Source of the DNA: Kocuria tytonis
Lineage (GTDB): Bacteria > Actinomycetota > Actinomycetes > Actinomycetales > Micrococcaceae
Reading direction: 5' to 3'
Length of the DNA stretch: 64,000 nt
Assembly: GCF_003226895.2 (NCBI RefSeq)
Contig: NZ_PNJG02000001.1
Coordinates: forward strand, 248,001 to 312,000
The notes below the pieces were generated by a model. It ran no database searches and was not told where the DNA came from. It worked only from the letters and a program-made list of their open reading frames with translations. Both the position numbers and the translations under genes were made by a program. Shown piece after piece: positions 8,541 through 16,446 of the stretch. Each line of letters begins with the position of its first letter. The stretch's first letter is position 1.

Positions 8541-9176
8541 CTAGCCCGCCCCCGGTGCGGTAGTGGAGACGGCCCGCGCGATCTTGCGCACCCGCCCCAG
8601 CGCCGCGCGGCGCCCGGGGGTCTTGGGCATGGTCTCGAGGTCGCGGACCACGTCCTGCGGACGGCACCCCGGACGGGTGGCACTCAGCAGCGCCAGCAGG
8701 GCGGCGTCCCCGGCCGGGCCCGGGACGTGCAGCGCGAGGTCCAGGGCGGTGCGCCGCGGCGTGGTGAGCGTGATGCCCTGGTGCACGACGAGGTCCCGGG
8801 GCGCGAAGCTCGTCTGGTGCAGCACGATCCCCAGGGGGACGGATGCGGTGGTGCGCGCGCCCTTGTCCACGAGCACCGGAACGGGGAAGGGCTCGGGCGC
8901 GCACCGGTAGAACCACGCGGCGCCCATCCGACCGATCACCCCGCGCCGCTGCAGGTGCCCCGGGATCACCCGGCTCAGCACGGCCACACGCAGGGCCTCC
9001 GTGGCGGGCTGCCAGGCGTGGACGTGGGCCTCCAGCAGCTCCCGGCGCAGCACGCCGTCCACCGTCATGGCATGCAGCTCCGCGCGGCTGAACGGGTGAC
9101 CGGGCAGGAACACGGAGAACCCGCCGTCGTACCGGGGGCCGGCAGCGGGACGCGCGGGGGTGACGAGGGAACTCAT
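8541..9176 (-). CDS. AbiEi antitoxin-like protein (orphan)
   Basis: This 211-aa protein has no certain function. The central motif TTPRRTALDLALH resembles the core seen in actinobacterial proteins annotated as AbiEi-family (type IV) antitoxins. Those proteins also carry a preceding small domain with GVIGRMGAAWFY-like and RRELLEAHVHAW-like segments, as here. No AbiEii nucleotidyltransferase toxin gene lies beside it, so a toxin-antitoxin role is doubtful; a transcription-factor-like or nuclease-like role is possible. The start is the ATG whose complement is at 9174-9176; no strong ribosome-binding site is visible. It is convergent with rel (22 bases between stops) and lies downstream of the DUF349 gene on the same strand, with a terminator between. 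Confidence 0.55.
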   Translation of the reverse strand: MSSLVTPARPAAGPRYDGGFSVFLPGHPFSRAELHAMTVDGVLRRELLEAHVHAWQPATEALRVAVLSRVIPGHLQRRGVIGRMGAAWFYRCAPEPFPVPVLVDKGARTTASVPLGIVLHQTSFAPRDLVVHQGITLTTPRRTALDLALHVPGPAGDAALLALLSATRPGCRPQDVVRDLETMPKTPGRRAALGRVRKIARAVSTTAPGAG

Positions 9177-9240
9177 GGCCCCATCACACCCCGGTGGCCC
9201 CGGTGACGGCAGTGCCGGACACGACCTGTGGAGAACGCAC

Positions 9241-9283
9241 GAGCAGCGCCCCCGCACCGGAACCGGAACGGGGGCGCGTGCTC
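9241..9283 (-). terminator. terminator of the DUF349 gene
   Basis: A 9-base perfect stem, GCGCCCCCG (9246-9254) and CGGGGGCGC (9269-9277), is extended by GAGCA (9241-9245) and TGCTC (9279-9283) across a one-base bulge. It lies just downstream of the DUF349 stop on the minus strand. Confidence 0.65.
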
Positions 9284-9316
9284 CGGGCCCGCAGCGCGGA
9301 CGGGCCCGGGCGGGGA

Positions 9317-10903
9317 TCAGCTCAGCTCGGAGGCGGTGGCCTGCAGCGTGGCGAGCCACTGCTCGCTCGTGGCGAGGTCCTTCTCCAGGGACACGGCCTT
9401 CTTCTCGTTGCCCGAAGCCCGGGCGGTCTCGATCGCGGCGCGCTGGTCGGCGATCTTGCTCTCCAGCTGGGACAGCATGGAGTTGGAGCGCGCCTTCGTC
9501 TCGGGGTCCGTGCGGCGCCACGTGTCGTCCTCGGCCTCCTTGACCGCGTCCTCCACGGAGCGCAGCTCGTTCTCCACGCGGCGCATGTGGGCGCGCGGGA
9601 CCTTGCCCGCGTCCTCCCAGCGCTGCTGGATCGAGGCGAGCTGCTTCTTGGCGGTCTCGAGGTTCTTCACGGGGAGGATCTTCTTCGCCTCGGCGAGCAG
9701 CTGCTCCTTGACCTTCAGGTTGCCCTCGAACTCCTTGTCGATCTGCTCGTTCGCCGCCTTGCGGGCGTCGAAGAACACGTCCTGGGCGGCGCGGAACCGG
9801 GCCCACAGGGCGTCGTCCTCCTTGCGGGACGCCCGCGGGGACTGCTTCCAGCGGTCCATGAGCTCGCGGTACTTCCCGGCGGTCTCACCCCAGTCCGTGG
9901 AGGAGGACAGCGCCTCGGCCTCCGCGATCAGCCCCTCCTTGACGCGCTTGGCCTTCGCGTTGGTCTCGTCCAGGGACGAGAAGAACGCCTTGCGGTGCCG
10001 GTCGAACGTGGTGCGCGCCTTGCGGAAGCGCTTCCACAGGGCGTCCTCGTCCGCCTTGGACAGCCGCCCGCCCGACTTCTGGTGCTCCTGCCACTGCGAG
10101 AACAGCTCGGCCATGCGCGCGGACGAGTGCTTCCACTGCGTCTTCTCCGGGTCCTGGCCGGCCACCTCCTCCGCCGCCGCCACGATCGCCGTGCGGTGCG
10201 CGAGCTGCTCGGCCTTGTGCTTCCTGGACTCCTCGCGCTCGCGCTCGAGCGCCATCCGGATGGCGTCCTCGAGGGTGTCCAGGCGCGTGGAGAGGTCCAC
10301 GAGATCACCCACCATGGCGTGCGCGTCCACCTGCTCGCGCACGTGCGTCACGGTCTTGCGCATCTCCCCGGCCGGGGCCTTCGCGGCGATGCGCTGCTCC
10401 AGCAGCGCCACCTGGGCCTCGGCGTCGTCGAACTTGCGCGCGAAGTAGGCCAGCGCCTCGTCCGGGGTGGCGTCCGGGAACTGGCCGCACTCGTGCTCGG
10501 TGTCCCGCACGGTGACGTACACGGTGCCGTTCTCGTCCGCGCGCCCGAACTTCTTCGCGCGGGCCACGGACTCGGCCGGTGCGAGCACCGCGTGGGCGGT
10601 CTCCGCCGGAGCGGGCGCGGGTGCCTTGGCGGGCGCGGCCGGGGCAGGGGACTTGGACGACGACGGCGCACCCGGCTTCGGTGCCGACGGTCCCGGTGCG
10701 GGGGTGGCGGCGGGCGCACCCGCGGGGGAGGACGCGGCCTCGGCGGCGGGCGCATGCTCCCCGGACGCGGGGGTCGCGGGGGCCGGTGCATCGTCCACCG
10801 GTGTGTCAGGGGTGGGGACCTCGGGGGTGCGCTCCTCCGGCGCGTGGGGTGTGGCCGGTCCCGGGACGGGACGGCGGTCGTCGGATTCAGGACGTTCTGT
10901 CAC
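9317..10903 (-). CDS. DUF349 domain-containing coiled-coil protein
   Basis: This 528-aa protein belongs to the DUF349 family, which has repeated helical modules of about 75 residues. Residues 1 to about 105 are low-complexity, rich in Pro, Ala and Glu. From about 115 onwards come charged helical repeats with recurrent W-x-x-x-R/F and LWxRFRxAxD-like segments (LWKRFRKARTTFDRHRKAF, LWARFRAAQDVFFDARKAA), which look like elongated coiled coils. The function is unknown; DUF349 proteins have been linked to nucleic-acid or ribosome-related processes, but I see no catalytic motif here. The gene is divergent from hisS, and a -10 element for it overlaps the hisS promoter region. Confidence 0.85.
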   Translation of the reverse strand: MTERPESDDRRPVPGPATPHAPEERTPEVPTPDTPVDDAPAPATPASGEHAPAAEAASSPAGAPAATPAPGPSAPKPGAPSSSKSPAPAAPAKAPAPAPAETAHAVLAPAESVARAKKFGRADENGTVYVTVRDTEHECGQFPDATPDEALAYFARKFDDAEAQVALLEQRIAAKAPAGEMRKTVTHVREQVDAHAMVGDLVDLSTRLDTLEDAIRMALEREREESRKHKAEQLAHRTAIVAAAEEVAGQDPEKTQWKHSSARMAELFSQWQEHQKSGGRLSKADEDALWKRFRKARTTFDRHRKAFFSSLDETNAKAKRVKEGLIAEAEALSSSTDWGETAGKYRELMDRWKQSPRASRKEDDALWARFRAAQDVFFDARKAANEQIDKEFEGNLKVKEQLLAEAKKILPVKNLETAKKQLASIQQRWEDAGKVPRAHMRRVENELRSVEDAVKEAEDDTWRRTDPETKARSNSMLSQLESKIADQRAAIETARASGNEKKAVSLEKDLATSEQWLATLQATASELS

Positions 10904-10984
10904 CGCTACAACTCTCTCTGCACTGCCTCACCCGGTGGCTGTGGCACTCGTCACCGGGTGGGGGCTCCATGGGTGGACACGGCC

Positions 10985-10990
10985 ATCCTA
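10985..10990 (-). promoter_or_regulatory. promoter of the DUF349 gene
   Basis: Read on the minus strand this is TAGGAT, about 80 bases before the DUF349 start. It lies 15 bases from the hisS -10 on the other strand, so the two promoters overlap and may compete. Confidence 0.45.
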
Positions 10991-11005
10991 GCGATCCGCG
11001 CGCCC

Positions 11006-11011
11006 TAGAAT
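11006..11011 (+). promoter_or_regulatory. hisS promoter -10 element
   Basis: TAGAAT is a good actinobacterial -10 element, about 100 bases before the hisS start; the start site would be near 11018. The leader shows no T-box motif. Confidence 0.5.
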
Positions 11012-11112
11012 GGCAGCAGACGCCACCCCGGCGGTCGCCGCCGCGCCGCTGAGCGCGAACACGGGCGGGGCCCGTGCGCCGCCACCATCCCAGCACCCGA
11101 GGAGTTCCATCC

Positions 11113-12471
11113 ATGGCCCGCACCACGTCACTGTCCGGTTTCCCCGAATGGCTCCCGGAGGAACGGATCGTGGAGCAGCACGTCATGGACTCCCTCCGGC
11201 GCACCTTCGAGCTGCACGGCTTCTCCTCGATCGAGACGCGCGCGGTGGAGACCGTGGAGCAGCTGCTGCGCAAGGGCGAGATCGACAAGGAGGTCTACGG
11301 GGTCTCCCGCCTGCACCAGGACGCGGACGAGACCAGCCCCGAGGGGGCCCTGGCCCTGCACTTCGACCTCACCGTGCCGTTCGCCCGCTACGTGGTGGAG
11401 AACAGCGGGCACCTCACGTTCCCGTTCCGCCGCTACCAGATCCAGAAGGTGTGGCGCGGCGAGCGCCCCCAGGAGGGCCGCGCCCGCGAGTTCACCCAGG
11501 CGGACATCGACGTGGTGGGGGACGGCATGCTGCCGTTCCGCTACGATGTGGAACTGGCGCTCGTCATCGTGGACGCGCTGTCCCGGCTGCCCATCCCGCC
11601 GTTCGTGCTGCGCGTGAACAACCGCAAGCTCGCCGAGGGCTTCTACCGCGCCGTGGGCCTCACGGACGCCCCCGCCGTGCTGCGCGAGATCGACAAGCTG
11701 GAGAAGATCGGCGCGGACGCCGTGTCCCGCAACCTCCAGGAGCACGTGGGCGCCACCCCGGAGCAGGCCCGGGCCGCGCTCGCGCTCGCGGCGATCCGCA
11801 CCGAGGACACGTCCTTCGTGGAGCGCGTGCGTGAGCTGGGCCAGTCCAACGAGCTGCTCGAGGAGGGCCTTGCGGAGCTCGCGGAAGTCGTGGGGGAGGC
11901 CGCACGCCGCGCCCCCGGGAAGGTCGTGGCGGACCTGTCCATCGCGCGCGGCCTGGACTACTACACGGGCACCGTGTACGAGACCGTCCTGGTGGGCCAC
12001 GAGCAGCTCGGCTCCGTGTGCTCGGGCGGGCGCTACGAGTCCCTCGCGAGCACGGGCAGGAAGAACTTCCCGGGCGTGGGCCTGTCCGTCGGCGTCACGC
12101 GCCTGGTCACCCGCATCCTGTCCCAGTCCATGGCCACGGCGTCCCGCGCGGTACCCTCCGCGGTGCTCGTGGCCCTGAACGACGACGCCTCGTGGTCCGC
12201 CGCGCAGGACGTCGCCGCCGCGCTGCGCGCCCGGGGGATCGCCACGGAGGTGGCCGCGAGCGCCCAGAAGTTCGGCAAGCAGATCCGCTACGCCGAGCGC
12301 CGTGGCATCCCCTTCGTGTGGTTCTCCTCGGTGGCCGAGGACGGCACCGTGCGCCACGAGGTCAAGGACATCCGCTCGGGCGAGCAGGTGGCCGCGGATC
12401 CCGGCTCCTGGCAGCCGCCCGTCGAGGACCTGCACCCCACGGTGCTGACCCCGGAGCAGACCCGGGGCTGA
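11113..12471 (+). CDS. hisS: histidine--tRNA ligase
   Basis: HisRS (452 aa) charges tRNA-His. It is a class II synthetase: motif 2 is seen in FRRYQIQKVWRGERPQEGR (about 108-126), and the histidine-specific motif is IARGLDYYTGTVYE (about 277-290). The C-terminal alpha/beta anticodon-binding domain includes the SAVLVALND and YAERRGIPFVW segments. ATG 11113 is chosen because GAGGAG lies 8-13 bases upstream; a longer in-frame GTG only adds 13 residues without conservation. Length is typical. aspS follows after 171 bases with its own promoter. Confidence 0.96.
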   Translation: MARTTSLSGFPEWLPEERIVEQHVMDSLRRTFELHGFSSIETRAVETVEQLLRKGEIDKEVYGVSRLHQDADETSPEGALALHFDLTVPFARYVVENSGHLTFPFRRYQIQKVWRGERPQEGRAREFTQADIDVVGDGMLPFRYDVELALVIVDALSRLPIPPFVLRVNNRKLAEGFYRAVGLTDAPAVLREIDKLEKIGADAVSRNLQEHVGATPEQARAALALAAIRTEDTSFVERVRELGQSNELLEEGLAELAEVVGEAARRAPGKVVADLSIARGLDYYTGTVYETVLVGHEQLGSVCSGGRYESLASTGRKNFPGVGLSVGVTRLVTRILSQSMATASRAVPSAVLVALNDDASWSAAQDVAAALRARGIATEVAASAQKFGKQIRYAERRGIPFVWFSSVAEDGTVRHEVKDIRSGEQVAADPGSWQPPVEDLHPTVLTPEQTRG

Positions 12472-12508
12472 GCCCGGACGCGGCCAGCGGGCGCTCCCGA
12501 CGCGCTTG

Positions 12509-12514
12509 TAGACT
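12509..12514 (+). promoter_or_regulatory. aspS promoter -10 element
   Basis: TAGACT, preceded by CTTG, lies 129 bases before the aspS start. Transcription would begin near 12521 and produce a leader of about 120 bases. Confidence 0.5.
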
Positions 12515-12520
12515 CGCCGG

Positions 12521-12642
12521 AGACGCGAACCCGGGCGAGCGGCGTCGTCCGCCCGGCACAGCACACCCCGCCCCGCCGCGGACCGGGGTGACGAGGGACT
12601 TCCCGGGGCCCGGTCCCCGACCACAACCCAACGAAAAGGTGA
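12521..12642 (+). promoter_or_regulatory. structured aspS leader
   Basis: The leader can fold into three stems. CCGGGCG (12531-12537) pairs with CGCCCGG (12550-12556) around a 12-base loop AGCGGCGTCGTC. CACCCCG (near 12563) pairs with CGGGGTG (12584-12590). GGGAC pairs with GTCCC further on. I do not recognise a T-box or other known riboswitch; control of aspS through this leader is only a possibility. Confidence 0.35.
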
Positions 12643-14478
12643 ATGCACTTGTTGCGAACGCATGAACTTGGCCCGCTGAGCGCCGAGAACATTGGACAGA
12701 CCGTCACGCTGGCCGGCTGGGTGGCCCGCCGCCGCGACCACGGCGGCGTGGCGTTCGTGGACCTGCGCGACGCCTCCGGCGTGGCGCAGGTGGTGGTGCG
12801 CGACGAGGAGCAGTTCCACCAGCTGCGCAACGAGTACGTCCTGCGGGTGACCGGCACCGTGGAGCGGCGCCCCGAGGGCAACGAGAACCCCAACCTGCCC
12901 TCCGGCGAGGTGGAGGTCATGGTGGACGAGCTCACCGTGCTCAACACCGCCGCGCCCCTGCCGTTCCAGATCGACGAGCACGTGGAGGTGGGTGAGGAGG
13001 CCCGCCTGCGGTACCGCTACCTGGACCTGCGCCGCCCCGAGCCCGCCCGCATCATGCGGCTGCGCTCCGAGGTCAACCGCGTGGCCCGGAACCTGCTGCA
13101 CGAGCAGGGCTTCACCGAGGTGGAGACCCCCACCCTGACCCGCTCCACGCCGGAGGGCGCCCGTGACTTCCTGGTGCCCGCGCGCCTGGCCCCGGGATCC
13201 TGGTACGCGCTGCCGCAGTCCCCGCAGCTGTTCAAGCAGCTGCTGCAAGTGGGCGGGATCGAGAAGTACTTCCAGATCGCGCGCTGCTACCGGGACGAGG
13301 ACTTCCGCGCGGACCGCCAGCCCGAGTTCACCCAGCTGGACGTGGAGGCCTCCTTCGTGGAGGAGGACGACGTCATCGCCCTGGGCGAGCAGATCGTGAA
13401 GGCCCTCTGGGCGCTGATCGGCGTGGACATCACCACCCCCATCCCGCGCATGACCTACGCCCAGGCCATGGCGGACTACGGCTCCGACAAGCCGGACCTG
13501 CGCTTCGACCTCAAGCTCACGGAGCTCACCGAGTACTTCAAGGACACCCCGTTCCGGGTGTTCCAGGCCCCGTACGTGGGTGCCGTCGTCATGCCGGGCG
13601 GCGCGTCCCAGCCCCGACGCCAGCTGGACGCCTGGCAGGAGTGGGCCAAGCAGCGCGGCGCCAAGGGCCTCGCGTACGTGCTGTTCAAGGAGGACGGCGA
13701 GATCGCCGGGCCCGTGGCCAAGAACATCTCCGAGGCGGAGAAGGCCGGACTGGCCGAGGCCGTGGGTGCCAAGCCCGGCGACTGCGTGTTCTTCGCGGCC
13801 GGTGCAGTGAAGACCTCCCGCGCGCTGCTGGGTGCCGCCCGTGTGGAGATCGGCCACCGCGTGGGTCTGATCGACGAGAACGACTGGGCCTTCGTGTGGG
13901 TCGTGGATGCGCCCCTGTTCGAACCCGCCAGCGACGCCGTGGAGTCCGGTGACGTGGCCGTGGGCTCCGGTGCCTGGACCGCGGTGCACCACGCGTTCAC
14001 CTCGCCGAAGCCCGAGTTCATGGACACCTTCGACACCGATCCGGGGTCCGCGCTCGCGTACGCCTACGACATCGTGTGCAACGGCAACGAGATCGGCGGC
14101 GGCTCCATCCGCATCCACCGCCGGGACGTGCAGGACCGCGTGTTCCGCGTCATGGGGCTGAGCGAGGAGGAGGCCCGGGAGAAGTTCGGCTTCCTGCTGG
14201 ACGCCTTCCAGTTCGGCGCACCCCCGCACGGCGGCATCGCCTTCGGCTGGGACCGGGTGGTCGCCCTGCTCGCGGGCACCGAGTCCATCCGCGACGTCAT
14301 CGCGTTCCCCAAGACCGGCAACGGCTACGACCCCCTGACCGCCGCACCCGCACCCATCACGGCGCAGCAGCGCAAGGAGGCCGGAGTGGACGCGAAGCCC
14401 GCGGCCCGGACCGCTCCCGAGCACGGTTCCGAGGCGCCGGAGGCCGGTCCCACGGCCTCGAACGCACCGTCACGCTAG
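12643..14478 (+). CDS. aspS: aspartate--tRNA ligase
   Basis: AspRS (611 aa) is a class II synthetase of the bacterial type. The N-terminal OB-fold anticodon domain holds [19 protein letters not shown] (about 25-43). The class II core has the segment REFT-like [14 protein letters not shown], and the bacterial GAD insertion lies at about 300-430. The ATP-binding motif 3 is [14 protein letters not shown] near 530-543. A 50-residue tail after FPKTGNG is Ala/Pro-rich. ATG 12643 matches the family start (MxxLRxH); TTG 12649 has better spacing from AAAAGG and is an alternative. An organism without AsnRS would use this enzyme to mischarge tRNA-Asn for GatCAB, but that cannot be decided here. Confidence 0.95.
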   Translation: MHLLRTHELGPLSAENIGQTVTLAGWVARRRDHGGVAFVDLRDASGVAQVVVRDEEQFHQLRNEYVLRVTGTVERRPEGNENPNLPSGEVEVMVDELTVLNTAAPLPFQIDEHVEVGEEARLRYRYLDLRRPEPARIMRLRSEVNRVARNLLHEQGFTEVETPTLTRSTPEGARDFLVPARLAPGSWYALPQSPQLFKQLLQVGGIEKYFQIARCYRDEDFRADRQPEFTQLDVEASFVEEDDVIALGEQIVKALWALIGVDITTPIPRMTYAQAMADYGSDKPDLRFDLKLTELTEYFKDTPFRVFQAPYVGAVVMPGGASQPRRQLDAWQEWAKQRGAKGLAYVLFKEDGEIAGPVAKNISEAEKAGLAEAVGAKPGDCVFFAAGAVKTSRALLGAARVEIGHRVGLIDENDWAFVWVVDAPLFEPASDAVESGDVAVGSGAWTAVHHAFTSPKPEFMDTFDTDPGSALAYAYDIVCNGNEIGGGSIRIHRRDVQDRVFRVMGLSEEEAREKFGFLLDAFQFGAPPHGGIAFGWDRVVALLAGTESIRDVIAFPKTGNGYDPLTAAPAPITAQQRKEAGVDAKPAARTAPEHGSEAPEAGPTASNAPSR

Positions 14479-14516
14479 CCGCGCGCTCGTCGCACGGACA
14501 CACCGGCCGGGGCCTC

Positions 14517-15728
14517 GTGGCCCTGGCCGGCGTCGTGGTGACGGCGTTCTCCCTGCGTCTCGGTGTCTCCGGGGTCTCACCCGTCCTCGGGCGGATCACC
14601 CAGGAGCTGCACCTGAGCTCCGCCACGGCCGGTGTGCTCGCGATGATGCCCTCGCTCGGCTTCGCGCTGATGGGACTGCTCACCACACTGGTGATGCGCC
14701 GGGTGAGCCTCGAGGCCCTGCTGGCGAGCTCGTGCGCGGTCACGGCCCTGGGGTCGCTGGCCCGGGCCCTCACGGGCGGCACCACCTCGTTCGTGGTCCT
14801 CACGTTCGTGGCCATGTGCGGTCTCGGCGTGGGCAACGTGGTGCTGCCGCCCGTGATCAAGAAGTACTTCCCCGACCGCATCGCCGCGCTGTCCGCGGTG
14901 TACTCCATGCTGCTGGGCCTGTCCACCGCCACGGCCCCGTTCTTCGCCGTCCTGCTCGCGGACCTCGGCGGCTGGCGGGTCTCCGTGGGCTCCTGGGCGG
15001 TGTTCTCGGTGCTCGCACTGGTGCCGTGGCTCGGGCTCTGGGCGGGAGCACGACGCCGCCGCGGCCCCGCCGCGCCGCACGGCACCGGGCAGCCCCCGCC
15101 CGTTCCGCAGCTCACCACCTCACCCGTGCCCCCGTGGCGCACCCGCATCGGGTGGGGCGTGGTGCTGATGTTCACGGGAACTTCCGCGAACACGTTCTCG
15201 ATGTTCCTGTGGCTGCCCCGGTACCTCACGGACACCGGGTTCTCGGAGCACACGGCGGGACTCATGCTGTCCTACTACGCCATCCTGGGGGTGCCGGTGA
15301 GCTTCGCGGTGCCGTTCCTGGTCCGCCGGTTCGGCAGCTCGCTGGTCCTGGGGCTGAGCACGGTGGTGCTCTACGCGGTGGGGTACTTCGCGCTGCTCTC
15401 CTGGCCGCACGCGCAGTGGGGGCAGCTGCCCCTGGTGTGGGCGTGGATCACGGTGTGCGCGCTGGCACAGGCGTCCTTCCCGCTGTCCATCACGCTCATC
15501 AACGCGCGGACCCGCACGACCGCCGGAGCGGGTGCGCTGTCCGGCTTCGGGCAGGGGCTCGGCTACCTCGCGGGGTGCGTGGGCCCGCTCGCGTTCGGCC
15601 TGCTCCTCGGGGTCACGGGCGGCTGGTGGGCCTCGTTCGGCTACCTGTGGGCCATGCTCGCGGTCCTGAGCGTGGGCATCGTCCTGACGGGGAAGCACCG
15701 GTTCATGGAGGACGAGCCCGCGCGCTGA
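14517..15728 (+). CDS. MFS transporter, CynX/NimT-like
   Basis: This is a 12-helix major facilitator protein (403 aa from GTG 14517). The first helix (TAFSLRLGVSGVSPVL) followed by a helix-2 region with TAGVLAMMPSLGFALMGLL resembles the cyanate/nitroimidazole (CynX/NimT) branch. A loop of about 50 residues after TM6 (WAGARRRRGP..., Pro-rich) separates the two six-helix halves. The substrate is unknown. The start is uncertain: no ATG lies near, GTG 14517 is the first in-frame start after aspS and begins almost at TM1, so a few N-terminal residues may be missing from this call. The gene lies 38 bases after aspS and has no visible promoter of its own. Confidence 0.75.
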   Translation: MALAGVVVTAFSLRLGVSGVSPVLGRITQELHLSSATAGVLAMMPSLGFALMGLLTTLVMRRVSLEALLASSCAVTALGSLARALTGGTTSFVVLTFVAMCGLGVGNVVLPPVIKKYFPDRIAALSAVYSMLLGLSTATAPFFAVLLADLGGWRVSVGSWAVFSVLALVPWLGLWAGARRRRGPAAPHGTGQPPPVPQLTTSPVPPWRTRIGWGVVLMFTGTSANTFSMFLWLPRYLTDTGFSEHTAGLMLSYYAILGVPVSFAVPFLVRRFGSSLVLGLSTVVLYAVGYFALLSWPHAQWGQLPLVWAWITVCALAQASFPLSITLINARTRTTAGAGALSGFGQGLGYLAGCVGPLAFGLLLGVTGGWWASFGYLWAMLAVLSVGIVLTGKHRFMEDEPAR

Positions 15729-15756
15729 CGCGGCGCGCGGGGACCTGGCGTGCGGG

Positions 15757-15785
15757 GGCACCACGCGGCGTCGTGCGGCGGTGCC
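15757..15785 (+). terminator. hairpin after the MFS gene
   Basis: GGCACC (15757-15762) pairs with GGTGCC (15780-15785); inside, CACG and CGTG can pair around CGGCGT. It lies just after the transporter stop and could end its transcript. There is no T-tract. Confidence 0.4.
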
Positions 15786-15905
15786 GCGATGGTCTCACTG
15801 GTGGGTCCGGTGGGTCCGTGCGCCCGGCCCGCTGCCCGTGCGGCGCCGTCGTCGCCGGATGGGCTGCCGCGGACCGTGGGGCCGGGGGTGTGGTGGACTG
15901 GGCGC

Positions 15906-16358
15906 ATGAGAATCGTGCTGCAAGTGGTGTCCCGGGCTGCGGTGACCGTGGCGGACCGGACCGTCGGGGAGATCGACGGGCCGGGTCTGCTGGCCCTGGT
16001 GGGGGTCACCCACACGGACACCCCGGAGACCGCGGTGAAGCTCGCGGAGAAGGTGGCCGGGCTGCGGATCCTGCCGGGGGAGACCTCGTGCGCGGACCGG
16101 CCCGCGCCCATGCTGGTGGTCAGCCAGTTCACCCTCTACGGGGACGTGCGCAGGGGCCGCCGGCCGTCGTGGTCCCACGCGGCGCCCGGGGAGGTGAGCG
16201 AACCGCTGTTCGAGGCGTTCGTGCGGGCGGTCCGGGACCGCGGCGTGACCGTGGAGACGGGTGAGTTCGGGGCCCACATGGAGGTGTCCCTGGTCAACGA
16301 CGGACCCCTGACCGTGATCGTGGACAGCGACGAGCTGGAACGACCCCGCCGGGGCTGA
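15906..16358 (+). CDS. dtd: D-aminoacyl-tRNA deacylase
   Basis: DTD (150 aa) removes D-amino acids wrongly attached to tRNA. Both signature motifs are present: SQFTLYGD (about 77-84) and the Gly-cisPro region LVNDGPLT near the C-terminus (about 133-140). ATG 15906 gives the standard N-terminus MRIVLQVVSRAAV. No ribosome-binding site stands before it; the bases TGGACT at 15894-15899, six bases upstream, could be a weak -10 for a leaderless transcript, as proposed more strongly for rarA and metK. The preceding 177 bases hold only the hairpin at 15757-15785. Confidence 0.93.
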   Translation: MRIVLQVVSRAAVTVADRTVGEIDGPGLLALVGVTHTDTPETAVKLAEKVAGLRILPGETSCADRPAPMLVVSQFTLYGDVRRGRRPSWSHAAPGEVSEPLFEAFVRAVRDRGVTVETGEFGAHMEVSLVNDGPLTVIVDSDELERPRRG

Positions 16359-16434
16359 CGGCACCGCGCCGCGAACCGTGCGTGGGCGCCGCGCGCCTCA
16401 CGTGCGGCGCGCTGTGCGTGTCCGGCGGGGGACG

Positions 16435-16440
16435 TAGGGT
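16435..16440 (+). promoter_or_regulatory. rarA -10 element, leaderless start
   Basis: TAGGGT ends six bases before the rarA GTG, so transcription would begin at or next to the start codon. No ribosome-binding site is present. metK has the same spacing. Confidence 0.5.
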
Positions 16441-16446
16441 CGAGGC

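Noticed and set aside
4604-8683. Very long open frame on the minus strand opposite secD, secF and rel
   Set aside because: Long antisense frames are expected at this GC content. The encoded sequence is Arg/His/Gly-rich low complexity with no family motif, and the plus strand holds clear conserved genes.
12521-12642. T-box riboswitch before aspS
   Set aside because: No UGGNACCGCG-type sequence or specifier-loop arrangement is visible.
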